Shown: positions 31,601 to 42,899 of the stretch, piece after piece
Layout of the letters: every line of letters starts with the position of its first letter
Numbering within the stretch: the stretch's first letter is position 1
Assembly: GCA_951394045.1 (NCBI GenBank)
Contig: OX595998.1
Span: 186,001-250,000 of the forward strand
DNA: 64,000 bases
Origin: Nitzschia sp. DOCU1
Taxonomy: Eukaryota > Bacillariophyta > Bacillariophyceae > Bacillariales > Bacillariaceae
Direction of reading: 5' to 3'
Made by a program: the position numbers and the translations under genes
The notes under the pieces: generated by a model
Database searches by the model: none
Told to the model about the DNA's origin: nothing
The model's input: the letters and a program-made list of their open reading frames with translations, nothing else

Positions 31601-32584
31601 AATATCCGAAAACTTGGTGTCGAGTCCACAGAAGGACTGTGCGGCTCGATAACCACCATTAATCGCAGGCGTATCACTAAAGATAGTGTCCGTTGCGACC
31701 ACTTCGTTGCGCCTTCTGACATTGAGGGCAGGGAAGGGAGCTCTCAAAGTATTCGTAATGGGACCTTCAATGATGCCAGAGCGGGCATATTGAGTAGTCG
31801 CCTCGAAGGTCTTCGCAATTCTCTCTGCACTAGCGCCCAGGAAATACTTCCGATATCAGGAGTCCCGATCTACTGGTCGGATTTGACGCATAGCGACCTC
31901 TAACGTAGAGACGCTTGGGTCAAACCGAAAGTCGTAGTCAGGGTCCCAGGTAGGATCGAACTCAGGCGAAAGGAAGTCCAAGTCAGCGATGAGATGCCAG
32001 TTCACGGACACAGCAGTCGGGTCTTGAATTAAACCTTCATTGATCTCGTCGTGATGCAAAGTGAGGGGGGTGTCGCCCTGATACCAGGTGTTGTCCTTGG
32101 ACAAAATGAGGTATGCCTTGGAAGGGTCCCAATCGTCGTCGGATGTGAGAATAACGTGAGGCAGAGTTGCCCATTCTCGGTCCGTATAAGGGCGGATTGG
32201 TAGGTAAGGTAAGCCACTGAGAAAATCCAGAGGCATAACGTGTCCTTCCAGTGTCTCAAGCTCTTGCTTGCCACCACACGCGATGGCCTTGTCATCGACT
32301 TTCTAGCGAAAACTTTCAAGCTGGTGTGAAGAATGGATCGTCCGGCTCCCCGGGATGTAAGCGTACTGGTGGAGTATTACCACGACTTCGCCTCTTTTCG
32401 TAGGACACACGCCACCTGCAGTAACAATTTTCAAGTTCGTCAACTCGTGATCGCCAACTCCGGAGACACTGACATGTCGGTCTGTTTCTTCGATGATCCG
32501 CACGTTGTCGCCAGCGACTCCACCATTTGCACCTCGATCTACTAGCGAAAGTGTAGAGAGTATGTCACGATGGACACGGGTCAC
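28627..32584 (-). pseudogene. Copia 1 pol (protease, integrase, RT, RNase H), broken
   Basis: Protease piece at 32584-32303 with VDRGANGG in place of the usual D-S/T-G. The linker and pre-integrase part is at 32236-31856. Integrase is at 31747-30797 with the D-D-E set in VATDTIFSD, VSDRAKAE and NPAERQYR. RT lies at 30674-29465 in two frames (TDIGNAYLEA, SKALYGLFSSG); its catalytic YVDD box reads YVYDL (about 29712), so one essential Asp is lost. RNase H is at 29577-28627 with DANLCHD, TYGSEFMSA, GDNKT and the YHRVREA motif. At least three frameshifts separate these parts. Confidence 0.88.
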
Positions 32585-32680
32585 GCGATAATGAATCGTG
32601 TGGTTGTTGACCGATCTGTCGATCTTGAGGTTCTTCTTCTTATTATTAGGAGCTACCTTCTTCCAATCATCTTTCTTGCT

Positions 32681-34228
32681 CTAACTACTTGAGAGTACAT
32701 TCGCGATGTCAAGAGGGTCTGTGCTTCTTCGAGATGTAGCCATTTTCACTAGGCGATCGAAATCATCATCTTCGCCATCGTTGTTCTCTTCAGCCTCATG
32801 CCCCTGATCGTCTTTGCCTCCTGCTTCTCCTAAGTTATCCGTATCTGCCACGTTCACCTTTCGATTTTGGGCCTTAGGGGTAGGCGACTGCTTATCCTTG
32901 TTTGCGTTGCTATACGCAAATAGAATAGCTCGTTTCGCCTCGTCCGATAGACGGTCCCATGCTTCTTGGTCTGCAGGCTTTAGCTGATACCAAGTTTCCT
33001 TGGGCATGGCAGGGCGTTGTGGTTGAAAGCGATTGCGAGTGGCCAACCTCGTCATGTTGACTGAGTAGCCGGGATCATCTTCATCGGCGTCTTGGTAGTA
33101 CTCTTCATGATAATCGTCAGGACTAGGCAGATGATCATCAAAACCAGCGAAGTTGATCGACCGATTGCGAGTCTCCTCGCGCCTTGTAGTCTTGCTCTGA
33201 TCAAGCTTCATCGCGATTCTCTGTACAGAAGCCAGCATTCCTGTTCCTTGTTGATAATAATCGTAGTCATCGATTCTCAAGAATTCGGGATGATAGAAGA
33301 GGACAACTTGAAGAGCATCCTTCTTCTGATCATCGGACATATGAGCCGAGATCGGCGACAGTCTCTCAAATCTTCTAATCAAATCCAGCCAGTTGTTGAT
33401 AAACGTAACGTAGCTGCCACGATAATCCACTGGGAGACGTGCTTGCATGATCTTCTGCATGAGTTGTCTGCGTTCGATCAGAGCCTTTGTGGAAGATTCG
33501 ACGTGGGACAAGTATTCAGACCAAACCATCTGAGCATCACGTGTAGTCTCGTACTTCTTTATCAAGTATTGACCTTGAGAAGTCAGCAACTTCGCGTTGA
33601 GAACATCGTACACAAACTTCTGTTGCTCGAGGAACAGTAGAAATTCATCTGCATTCGAGGGTTTGTAGGCAGGGTTAAATACATTCTCCACGCCATGGGA
33701 GGATGCCGTCAAAAGCATGGCGCGCTTCCATTCGTCCCAATTGGCTTCATCTTTCAGCTCAGAGTAATGCGTTTTGTCTCGTTTAATTCCCTTGCGAAAG
33801 TCCTGTGCGAGAGAAGAAACGATCCTTGTGGTTGCAGAGGGCACGCCTGTCGGGGGGATGACATTGCTCGAATTCGAGGATGGCAGCTTGCGGGGCGTTG
33901 GATTGTCTGGGTCATAGTCGTTCACACGGTATTCGTCCCAGGTATCCTCGTTCACCATAATGTCATCCGACCAGTCAACTTTCCGCAAGCCGAACGTCGC
34001 CAACAGATAAACATTCCACGCCTTCAGTATCTTGACTTGGTTCTTTTGCGATAGCGGCACATCCAGTCTCGCGCCATGTGCGTCCACAAAAGTGAGATTC
34101 TCAATTTGTTGGTCCGACAAATCAGGCATTCCCTTTACTCCGATACCGTCCAAAGCCTTCACCAAAGCGTCATCATCTTCCAAACCGATCACGTCCTTAA
34201 GGATTCGGGCGAATATCGCCTTCGTCAT
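32681..34228 (-). CDS. Copia 1 gag
   Basis: Intact 515-residue frame starting 111 bases inside the 5' LTR. Mostly helical and charged, with WDEWKRAMLLTASSHGV and the C-terminal block WYQLKPADQEAWDRLSDEAK seen in CoDi-type gag (from memory). No CCHC zinc knuckle. Acidic C-terminus. It is separate from pol by a stop and about 100 bases. Capsid-like role by position and family. Confidence 0.8.
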   Translation of the reverse strand: MTKAIFARILKDVIGLEDDDALVKALDGIGVKGMPDLSDQQIENLTFVDAHGARLDVPLSQKNQVKILKAWNVYLLATFGLRKVDWSDDIMVNEDTWDEYRVNDYDPDNPTPRKLPSSNSSNVIPPTGVPSATTRIVSSLAQDFRKGIKRDKTHYSELKDEANWDEWKRAMLLTASSHGVENVFNPAYKPSNADEFLLFLEQQKFVYDVLNAKLLTSQGQYLIKKYETTRDAQMVWSEYLSHVESSTKALIERRQLMQKIMQARLPVDYRGSYVTFINNWLDLIRRFERLSPISAHMSDDQKKDALQVVLFYHPEFLRIDDYDYYQQGTGMLASVQRIAMKLDQSKTTRREETRNRSINFAGFDDHLPSPDDYHEEYYQDADEDDPGYSVNMTRLATRNRFQPQRPAMPKETWYQLKPADQEAWDRLSDEAKRAILFAYSNANKDKQSPTPKAQNRKVNVADTDNLGEAGGKDDQGHEAEENNDGEDDDFDRLVKMATSRRSTDPLDIANVLSSS

Positions 34229-34338
34229 CGATCACGTTGTCGGGGTTGGGGGTTGTGTCGCTCCAGGGGGACCAGGGCCAGTTCCTCCGCCAGAAGGCAT
34301 CAGAACCGTTACAACTGAAGCAGTTGCGACTGTTAGTC

Positions 34339-34630
34339 TAATAAACTATTATAGACCTCGGTCAAGAGACACGCCGCAGGTTCCCCATCCCAAACCCCTT
34401 TGTACTCCGTTCCCAAGCAGTCATCGATGATCTTTCCCAAAACGCTGACGTTGCCCCTAGTGCCAACGCTACAATCAACCCATTACCCCACGTCGCCGAT
34501 CGTACTCCATGCCAGGCTTGCTACTGGAGGTACTCACTCGGATGACTCATAGCCCAATCGCTTGAGTCTTCTTATTCGATCGGGTCGAAGGGTTCATTTC
34601 GACTAAGACGAATTCTCGTCCTGTTTATAA
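34339..34630 (-). repeat. Copia 1, 5' LTR
   Basis: 292 bases; lacks the 51-base segment present in the 3' LTR near its U5 side. Followed inward (minus strand) by GACTAACAGTCGCAACTGC, the position expected for a primer-binding site; I could not assign a tRNA. Confidence 0.88.
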
Positions 34631-35856
34631 CCTTGAGCTGGAGATGACGTGCGAAACGCAAGTTTCGAGAGGCGTATGAGCTCTTTGCGGCACACACGAG
34701 CACTTGGTCGATGACTACTCCACCAATTCTTGCCCGATTTATTTGGTTGTTGAGTCCATGCCTCCAGCTTTCAATGGAGAAAAGGACAACTAAGTTCTAA
34801 ATGCTGACAATGCCCCGAGCTGTAAACAATGTACGAAATGCAAGTTTCAAGAAGCTGTGCAAGCTCTTTGCGGGACACAAGCACTTGGTCAATGACTACT
34901 CACCATTTCCTGCTGGATTTATTTTGTTATTGAGTCCATGCCTCTGGCTTTCAATGGAGAAAAGGTTGATCAAGTTTATAAATGTCTAAACTAATGCCTT
35001 GAGCTGGAGATGTCGTGCAAAATGCGAGTTTTGGGCGGTCATGCGAGCTGTTTGCAAAACAAGAAGAGCACTTGGCTGACAACTACTCCACCATTTCCTG
35101 CTAGATTTATTTCATTGTTGCGTCCATGCCTCCGGCTTTCAATGTTGAAAAGGTTGATCAAGTTTCTAAATGTCTAAACTAATGCCTTTAGCTGGAGACG
35201 TCGTGCAAAATGCAAGTTTTGGGGGGTCATGCGAGCTGTTTGCACAACAAGAGCACTTGGCCGACAACATTGTCGAGTCCATGCCTCTGGCGTTCAATGG
35301 AAAGAAGGATGATTAAGTTTCTAAATGTCTACCAAGCCTCGACCTGGGGACGACATGCATGAGACAATGCAACAAAGGTAAGTTTTGGGCAGTCATGCAA
35401 GCTGTTTGCCACACAAGAGCACTTGAACGGCCGCTACTCAACTAATTCTCGTTAGTTTTATTTCAATCTTGGGTCCAAGCCTCCGCCTATCAATGTACCA
35501 TATGGATAGTAAGTTTCTAAATGTCGAGGATCCCACAGTCTGAAGACGACATTCAAAAGGTGAGTTTTGGGCAGTCATGCGAGCTCTTTGCCGACAAGAG
35601 CACTTGAACGGCTGCTACTCAACCAATTCTTGTTAGTTTTATTTCATTCTTGGGTCCAAGCCTCCATCTATCAATGTACCAAATGGATAGTAAGTTTCTA
35701 AATGTCGAGGATCCCACAGTCTGAAGACGACATTCAAAAGGTGATTTTTGGGCGGTCATGCAACTTCTTTGCCGACAAGAGCACTTGAACGGCTGCTACT
35801 CAACCAATTCTTGTTAGTTTTATTTCATTCTTGGGTCCAAGCCTCCATCTATCAAT
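34631..35856. repeat. Satellite-like tandem array, left block
   Basis: Units start near 34631, 34813, 34997, 35185, 35337, 35532 and 35713, mostly 181-195 bases (one of about 152). Recurring words: GAGCTCTTTGC, ACAAGAGCACTTG, CTACTC-ACCAATTC, TTTATTTC-TTCTTG, GTCCA-GCCTCC, ATCAATG, AAGTTTCTAAATGTC. The last unit is cut at 35856 by Copia 2 and continues at 42905. The piece at 28221-28249 is the end of another unit, separated by Copia 1. Confidence 0.85.
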
Positions 35857-36008
35857 TGTCGAAAGAGTCGTCTACGTACACATGACGGACCATCTTCTCC
35901 GGGATCCCGTTCTTGGCGCATCGCAAACAATGATCAAACGTAAATTAGTTCACTCTTTGTTTCCGATTGCTTTATCATAGCAGTTTGAGACCGAGGGCCA
36001 CTTCGACA
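35857..36008 (+). repeat. Copia 2, 5' LTR
   Basis: Starts TGTCGAAAGAGTCG, ends CCACTTCGACA. Very short for an LTR. Confidence 0.92.
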
Positions 36009-36029
36009 GGTTATGAGCCCAAATTTACC
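36009..36029 (+). promoter_or_regulatory. Primer-binding site complementary to the anticodon arm of initiator tRNA-Met
   Basis: GGTTATGAGCCC directly after the LTR is the reverse complement of GGGCTCATAACC, the anticodon stem-loop (CAT) of eukaryotic initiator tRNA-Met. Copia of Drosophila and Ty5 use such a half-tRNA primer. Identification rests on known tRNA sequence. Confidence 0.8.
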
Positions 36030-36144
36030 TTCCTGAGTAACAGGCACCTACACTAACCACTGTGTAGTACCTCTGTTGCCGTGGAACTGTCGATTTGACC
36101 GAGTATCCGAGTCCCACAGTTATTTCCAGAAGCTTCTCACGACA

Positions 36145-38310
36145 ATGACCGATTTTCGCAGCATTGTTCACTACCAACTTCGGTTCGAGTACCATCCGCA
36201 TGATCCGAAAGCGCAAGGCATATTGAATGCAGCGTATGGTGGAAGGATTCCTCGAGTTGAAAGATTCTTCGTAGATCCGGCCACAATGGATGATCTCAAG
36301 CCGAACAAGGAACTTCTCAAGATGCTTCTCAACATCGTGAGAGACGAAATGATCATACCTTATGCCATCCACACCAACAATGCCATGGCGGTAATCAAAC
36401 CGATTGTGAATCAAGCTCAGTTCTCCGTGCTCATTGGTACCCACTCGACCCGAATGAACAGGGATAACTTGGAGAGAGCGCTGCAAGTTGCGAGAGCGGG
36501 AGGCAAAGACACGATCGAGATCCGGATGTCGATGACTCATGCCGCCATTCCTCAGTCGACCATTGGACATACGTATTTGGATTGGTCGATTTTCAACCTT
36601 CAGGCTCCGGCTAATCCTGCAGTACCTCCGCCGCCACCGATGACTCCCGCGGCAATTGTGGCTGCGGTAGCTGGAACAAGTGCGGTTGATATTGCCAATG
36701 CACTTGCTAGTGCACTGTCTGGAATGTCTTTCTCGACTCCTGCCCCGGTCCCGAGTTCTACGAGTCAAGGAACCGGATCTGGGCCCGGTCCTTCTACTGC
36801 CACGAATGCCAGTAGCATCCTGTTCACCTACAACTCGGCGAGCCTTCCTCCGGAGGTCCGTCGTCGCTTTGATAATGGCATCGCACGTGGACTTCTCATC
36901 GCAAATGGACTCATGTACTATGAGGATGGCATGGACAAAATTGTGTTGGCGGATGGTTCGATGTTTATTAACCAGCCGGCGGATGAGAAGGGTTTCTTGA
37001 AGATGTCAGTCTTCTGTGAGGACAACACGCACGTGGGGATTCGTGCCTGGTATGACAACTTTGTCCAGGTTTGCCATAGCTATGGATACTATGCGCATCC
37101 CTCATGGTGTTTTCATAAGGACCATGGTGGAGACCGTGGATTCACCGTGGGATCGGCACCCGACGATGACCTACCAGCGCGATTGGAACTGGCGATTTCG
37201 TGTGGGGCACTCATGATTTATCGAGTGCTCCTGAACAAGGATATGTTCCCAGCTAAAAGTCGATTGCCGGGAATCGTTCGTTCTTGTGATGGCGATGGGT
37301 ATCGCGCACTCAAGGCGATTCTATTTGAAAGCCATCCGGCTTTCTTTGATCAGCCTTCGGTCATGATCTCATCTTATCCCAAACAAAAGGACAAGACTAT
37401 GTTGGAGTACTACAAGATGTTTCAAGATTTTCTACAATTGCGAGCCTACATCTCCAGCGTCTCTGCCTCCCTGGATGATACTGCGGAGCTGGATCTGTTC
37501 ATCGGAAACGCCAAGTACAACAGCTACCTCAACAGGGTTACTCGGGATGAGCGTCGACTATCCAGCCTCCAGCACAAATACCGCGGTACTCAACTGGTGG
37601 AAACCCTCGACAAATTCTTGAATGCCCCTGACAGCCCCGCCAAACGCGCCCGCGAATTTGCATCTGCTTCGTACAGCACCCCCGCTGGTGCCGCTCGTAC
37701 TAGTGGTGGCTCTGGACGACCTGCAGGCGCTGGCTTCCATCGTACTTTGGGCGTGCAAGTGCAAACCTTGGCAGCCATTTCGGATGAGGAAAATGCAGAT
37801 ACTGATGACGATGACGACGATGATACCGTTGATCCTATCGACGTTGAGCTCAACGCCATCAAGGTCCCTCGGGATGCCGATTCCAGGGAAGTGTACCACG
37901 TCTACTGTGCATCCGTCCACCGCATTCAGGCGGACCCAAAGGCCGCAATCTCCTCCGAATGTATCGTCTGTGGTGAAAACCACCGCTTTGATAAATGCGA
38001 GGTCCTTGCGGACCATGACTTCCTCAAAGGACATTATGTCCGATACTGTCAGCAGCTTCGTCGTGATCGTGCTGCCCGTGCTGCGATGAAGAAGCCCCGC
38101 ACCATCAAGCAACCACCTAAGCACAAAATCCCAGTAAACTTTGTGGACGATGGTGGTGACATCATTACTTCCGTTTCGGAGGAAGAGGCTGAAGATGACG
38201 TTAGTCCGGATTTTCAGGACGGCCGTGTCCCCCTTGGTGACACGCCACCGTCTCCTCCAGAAATCCAAACCACATCGCAGCCGGACAAGGTCGGTTCTAC
38301 CACATGGTAG
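36145..38310 (+). CDS. Copia 2 gag
   Basis: From the ATG at 36145 (MTDFRSIVHYQ) 721 residues; the frame is open upstream to 36076 only with a TTG. Pro/Ala/Ser-rich middle (about residues 155-225), an Asp-rich stretch (about 550-565), and a zinc-knuckle-like CIVCGENHRFDKC (CX2CX3HX4C) near residue 610 for RNA binding. Stop TAG overlaps the pol ATG as ATGGTAG. Intact. Confidence 0.85.
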   Translation: MTDFRSIVHYQLRFEYHPHDPKAQGILNAAYGGRIPRVERFFVDPATMDDLKPNKELLKMLLNIVRDEMIIPYAIHTNNAMAVIKPIVNQAQFSVLIGTHSTRMNRDNLERALQVARAGGKDTIEIRMSMTHAAIPQSTIGHTYLDWSIFNLQAPANPAVPPPPPMTPAAIVAAVAGTSAVDIANALASALSGMSFSTPAPVPSSTSQGTGSGPGPSTATNASSILFTYNSASLPPEVRRRFDNGIARGLLIANGLMYYEDGMDKIVLADGSMFINQPADEKGFLKMSVFCEDNTHVGIRAWYDNFVQVCHSYGYYAHPSWCFHKDHGGDRGFTVGSAPDDDLPARLELAISCGALMIYRVLLNKDMFPAKSRLPGIVRSCDGDGYRALKAILFESHPAFFDQPSVMISSYPKQKDKTMLEYYKMFQDFLQLRAYISSVSASLDDTAELDLFIGNAKYNSYLNRVTRDERRLSSLQHKYRGTQLVETLDKFLNAPDSPAKRAREFASASYSTPAGAARTSGGSGRPAGAGFHRTLGVQVQTLAAISDEENADTDDDDDDDTVDPIDVELNAIKVPRDADSREVYHVYCASVHRIQADPKAAISSECIVCGENHRFDKCEVLADHDFLKGHYVRYCQQLRRDRAARAAMKKPRTIKQPPKHKIPVNFVDDGGDIITSVSEEEAEDDVSPDFQDGRVPLGDTPPSPPEIQTTSQPDKVGSTTW

Positions 38311-41300
38311 ATTGTCCCAGGCTAAGAAATCCGACACTTCGGATGATACCACGGTTCGGGCCTCGAACACAAGTATCAATTGCTCGGCTACTCATCGTGA
38401 GACGGGTTCCGACTCACGATGAGGGGAGAGTGTACCGCAATTGCAAACTGCACGCACACCATGCCATGCAACGACCCGAAGAAAAACCGCCCTATCATGC
38501 CTCGATTGACGGTTCTGACGTTGCCACTGCTGACGTGGACTCGCGACCAATCGATATGCACGACTGGGACGACGTTTTGGATGAAGATAGTGTTGTTGAT
38601 GAAGATGTGATGGATGCGGGGAGAGCAAGCGACCGTTGTGCTGCTGTGCTGAACTCGATCAAGATCGATATTGGGCCGGCTATGGGATTTCCTGATGCCG
38701 ATGTGGATGAGTTTCCCGACAATCCAGGCGAACTGCGTGCCCAAATCGATACTGGAGCACACGTCTCCTGTACGGATCGACGGGACTATCTCCACGAGTA
38801 CGTCCAATTCTCCCCCGACAAGCCATGCCCGTTCAAACTGGCTCCGGCAACCATTGGGTCCAATTCCACTCCAAAAGGGTATGGATTTCTGGTGGTACCC
38901 ACTGGCACTGACGCTGGCTACCTATCTGTTCCGGCATTCTACACGCCTGCTTTGCGCACCACTGTGATTGACGAGCGGGATTTCATTCGGGCCGCCGGCC
39001 ACAAACCCAAGGACATCGCCAGTGAGGACATATTGAAACATTATGACGCTGGCACCTTCACGTATCGGGCGGAACACAAAGTCAGAAGGGCAAAGGATGC
39101 CGTGCTACATGGTATCCTACGGAATGGGAAGTGTTTTACAAGCGCGCTAATTCCGCCGTTTTCACAGGCGAAGGTCGACGAAATGATCGAAACGGACCCG
39201 GAATTTGCTGAGGAATGCACCAAGATCGCGACGTATAATGTCTACGTCCACCAAGAGCCAGAATATGCAGCGCTCCGAAAGGAACTTGAGAACCTTCCTC
39301 GCATGTGGCATTCGCTCCCATTCCACGAATACATCCAAAAGGCTACCAACGTGTATGCAATTCGCAAGGAAACGGAACGACTACTTTGGCACCAACGGCT
39401 TGGCCATCCCAGCGATTATTATTTGTTTCATGCGCACAAACACATCAAGGGTGTGCCGGAATTTCGCCACATGGATCCGATTCTTGATACGTGCCCCACT
39501 TGCATACGGGCGAAACAAACGAAGGAGCCGGCCGGTGCAAACACCACTCGAGTTGCTGAACGTCCATACCAAGGCCTGTCCATTGATTTTTCTTTCGCCT
39601 GACAAAAGTCAAAGAACTTGGATCGTGCCCGTGATTTCGTCGGAATCAATGGTGAGACATGCTGGATCCTTGTGACGGATCACTTCTCCCGGATGAAGCA
39701 CGGTGATACAAGGATCTCGAAGGCCTCGCCAATCCAGTGGCTTCGTGACTTCTTGCGAAAGCATGCGCCCGGTTGCGACAACAAATATGTGGTTCTCGAC
39801 CAAGGTGGCGAGCTGTATAACAACCCACAAGTCAAAGACCTATTTCGGGAATTCGGCTATGAGATCCGACCGACCGGTGCCGATGCTTCCAATCAGAACG
39901 GCCCAGTGGAACGTGCGCATCTTACAGCCGCAAATGCTGTCCGAGCTATGTTGACGGGTGCGAATCTAGAAGTGAAATTCTGGCCATACGCGTTCCATCA
40001 CTGGTTGTGTTTGGATAATTCCTTTCCGTCCCGGGATCAAACCCAGGCGCCATTGAAGATTGCACAAGACGTAGTGGATGATCTGTCGGGATTGCGTACG
40101 TTTGGTTGTCGTGTGTGGGTGCGTCCTCCAGGAAAAAGGAACGCGAAGTTCGTACCGAATTCTCGCCGGGGAATATTCTTAGGCTTCATTCCGAACACTA
40201 CCAAGTACATCCTTTGGTATGATCCGGAAACATCGCGTGTCGCCAAGCACGCCCGGTTTGACGAAGGAATGAATGATTTGCCCCCGGATGGAGTGCCTCC
40301 GAATGTGGTGCACCTACAGCGCACCCAGAACGGTGATGGAATTCCTGCTGAGGATGAGGAAGTCGTCGTGCCAGCCTTCGATGTCGGTTTGAGTCCATTC
40401 TCGTACACACTTTCGAAGACATTGGTGCAAACGTGCCGCAATGCAAACTTCGGCCTATCGACGAGCTCAGCAATCGAGCTTTTGTCGCTGACGTACGGAA
40501 CAAAAGCAGCGCGTCTCGTCTCTTTTCCACCCACAAAGCGACGGCTAATAAGATACGTGGGGCCTATGTTGTGAGCATTAACAGTGAGCCCGTCTTCACT
40601 AAACAAGAGGTCCTTGAAGCATTTCGTCATCTCAAGGATGGAAAAATCACCAAGTTCAATATTGAATTCGCCCCAGAACGAAAACTCTCGGCTAAGAACG
40701 TTCGGCGAGCCGCCCGTGAATTGGATCTTTTTCAGCCAGAAAACGTGTCCGATGACGTATATGTACATCGCCTTTGCATTGCTGACATTCGGGCAATTGC
40801 CGCCGTTCGTTTTCCCGACGACGATTTCTCTGAGGACGTTTGCTCCACGACTGAGGTTGCCTGTGCGATCAATGCAATTCGCTCCAGTGCCACCACAAGT
40901 GCCGAACAAGCGATCGGACGCTTTACTCGTCGTAAGCTCAGACAGCTTGACACATGGCCCCTGTGGGAAGCCGGGGAGAGAAAGCAGTTGGACCAGTTTT
41001 ATGATCTGGGAATGTACGGTGCCCCTGTTGATCGGCCCCCCAATGCCATAGTATTGCGTCAACATTGGCAATACCAGATCAAGCGCGACGGTACCCGACG
41101 CGCTCGGAATTGCTGTGATGGGTCACCCCGGGCTGCACCAACACTACATCGGTTTGCACAAACGTATTCCTCGTGTGTGGAACAGCCGGTTCAGCGCCTG
41201 TTCTTTGCTATTGCGGCGGAAATGAACTATCGCGTGTTTGGAGGCGATGCCAAGGACGCATATGCGCATTCGCCACCGCCCGAGCGACCTACTTTTGTTG

Positions 41301-42660
41301 AGATCGATGCGGCATACGCTGATTGGTATCAACATCGGTTTGGAGTGCCCGTCGATCGGACCAAAGTCCTACCAGTGCAACACGCCTTGCAGGGTCACCC
41401 CGAGTCTGGTCGCCTATGGGAGCAGCATACTATTACTACAATCCTTCAATTGCCTGAGTTTAACTTCCGTTCCACGACCCATGATCATGCCATCTACCGT
41501 GGTGATTTTAAGGGTCTGCCGATTTTTCTACTCCACCAAGTTGATGATTTTGCACTATCTTCTCCTTCCGAAGACATTGCCAAGAATATCTACGATCGCA
41601 TTGGCAAAATACTACAGCTACCGTCCGAAGATAGGCCGCCTTTCTCATACCTTGGCCCATTGCACGACTTCAACGGGGTCGACGTCCGCCAATATTCCGA
41701 CCGCATTGTGTTGTCTTGTGGGAGCTATATTGACCGGGTTCTACGTACTCATGGATGGGACAAGGGTTCCCCCAACGAGTCTCCCGAATCAACCAAACCT
41801 CTCGCACCGATACCGTCAGATGCCATTTCTACTTTGTATGCGACTACAGGTGATCGCGAGGGTACCGATGCACATCCTACCTTGGAGAACAAGATGGGTT
41901 TCTCGTATCGTACTTTGCTCGGTGAATTATTGTATGCGTATGTCACATGTCGCCCTGACATTGGCTATGCTGTCATCACCTTGAGCAAGTTTGCGGCATG
42001 TCCTAGAGTGTTTATCACTACACGATGTTGAAAAAGGTGGCGAAATACCTGCGGCGTACACGCGATTGGGGTCTACATTTTCGTCGACGGACTCGTGACC
42101 CTGGACTACCGACCTGCCCTTTCGATTCACCTCCTCTTGACCCGTCTCTGCCCAACTTCCCTTCGCTTGAACCGGGTACTCAACTGACCTGCTTTCTTGA
42201 CGCTGCCCATGCGAACGACCTAAGTCGACGTCTTTCTACCACTGGGTATGTGGTGATGATGGCTGGGGGATGTGTATCTTACAAATGTAAGACCCAACCC
42301 TTAACCGCAACTAGCTCTACCGAGGCTGAATTCTACGCTGCTGTGAGTTCGGCCAAACAAGTCAAGTATCTCCGCGCCATCCTCGGTGAACTTGGATTCG
42401 AACAGACGACCCCTACACCGATGTACTACGATAACGAATCGGCAATAAAAATGATCAACGCAAAGATTCCAACTGAACGCTCGTGACACATACTCATACA
42501 ATACTTCGCGATTCAAGATTGGAAAGACAATGGGGAAATTGTCATGCGTCACATTCCCGGCATCCTTAACCCCTCCGATGATCTGACCAAACCTCTCGGA
42601 TGGATCCTGCACGCCCGCCATGCCCGTCGCCTTATGGGCCACTATGCACCTACTACTTGA
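38304..42660 (+). pseudogene. Copia 2 pol, two nonsense codons and two frameshifts
   Basis: Starts at ATG 38304, -1 frame relative to gag. Protease AQIDTGAHVSC; GAG-pre-integrase HHCC (WHQRLGH...CPTCIRAKQ). Integrase has its first Asp in LSIDFSFA, then TGA at 39600-39602, then VLDQGGELYNN and NQNGPVERAH for the other acidic residues. Frameshift near 40433. RT has GDAKDAYAHS and the active site QVDDF at about 41540. Frameshift near 42010. RNase H has FLDAAHAND, STEAEFYA, YDNESA, and a second TGA at 42484-42486 in IPTERS; the frame then continues (GEIVMRHIPG) to a TGA near 42658. Confidence 0.88.
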
Positions 42661-42739
42661 GTCTATTTCAGGATGTTGTGGCCTACTAACTTCTAATACC
42701 TCGTTCCTTTTGATGATCTTCATTTCCCATTTCAGATCA

Positions 42740-42747
42740 GGGGAGAG
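42740..42747 (+). promoter_or_regulatory. Copia 2 polypurine tract
   Basis: GGGGAGAG immediately before the 3' LTR, the expected plus-strand primer. Confidence 0.75.
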
Positions 42748-42899
42748 TGTCAAACGAGTCGTCTACGTACACATGACGGACCATCTTCTCCGGGATCCCG
42801 TTCTTGGCGCATCGCAAACAATGATCAAACATAAATTAGTTCACTCTTTGTTTCCGATTGCTTTTTCATAGCAGTTTGAGACCGAGGGCCACTTCGACA
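42748..42899 (+). repeat. Copia 2, 3' LTR
   Basis: Starts TGTCAAACGAGTCG. Differences from the 5' LTR: two in the first ten bases, one in ATCAAACA/GTAAATT, one in CTTTT/ATCATAG. Confidence 0.92.

Larger units (their letters stand above)
28245..34635 (-). mobile_element. Copia-type LTR retrotransposon 1 (CoDi-like), dead
   Basis: Flanked by the 5-base target duplication CCTTG (28245-28249 and 34631-34635). LTRs at 28250-28592 and 34339-34630. Gene order on the minus strand is gag, protease, integrase, reverse transcriptase, RNase H, which defines Copia. The LTR ends TTATAAAC...GTTTATTA are not the usual TG...CA. A polypurine tract (CACGGGGAG) lies just before the 3' LTR (28593-28601). Several frameshifts and a changed RT active site mean it cannot move by itself. 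It sits inside the 182-bp satellite. Confidence 0.9.

Noticed and set aside
28627..34228. Host multigene operon-like series on the minus strand
   Set aside because: Gag, integrase, RT and RNase H motifs with LTRs and target duplication show it is one retroelement.
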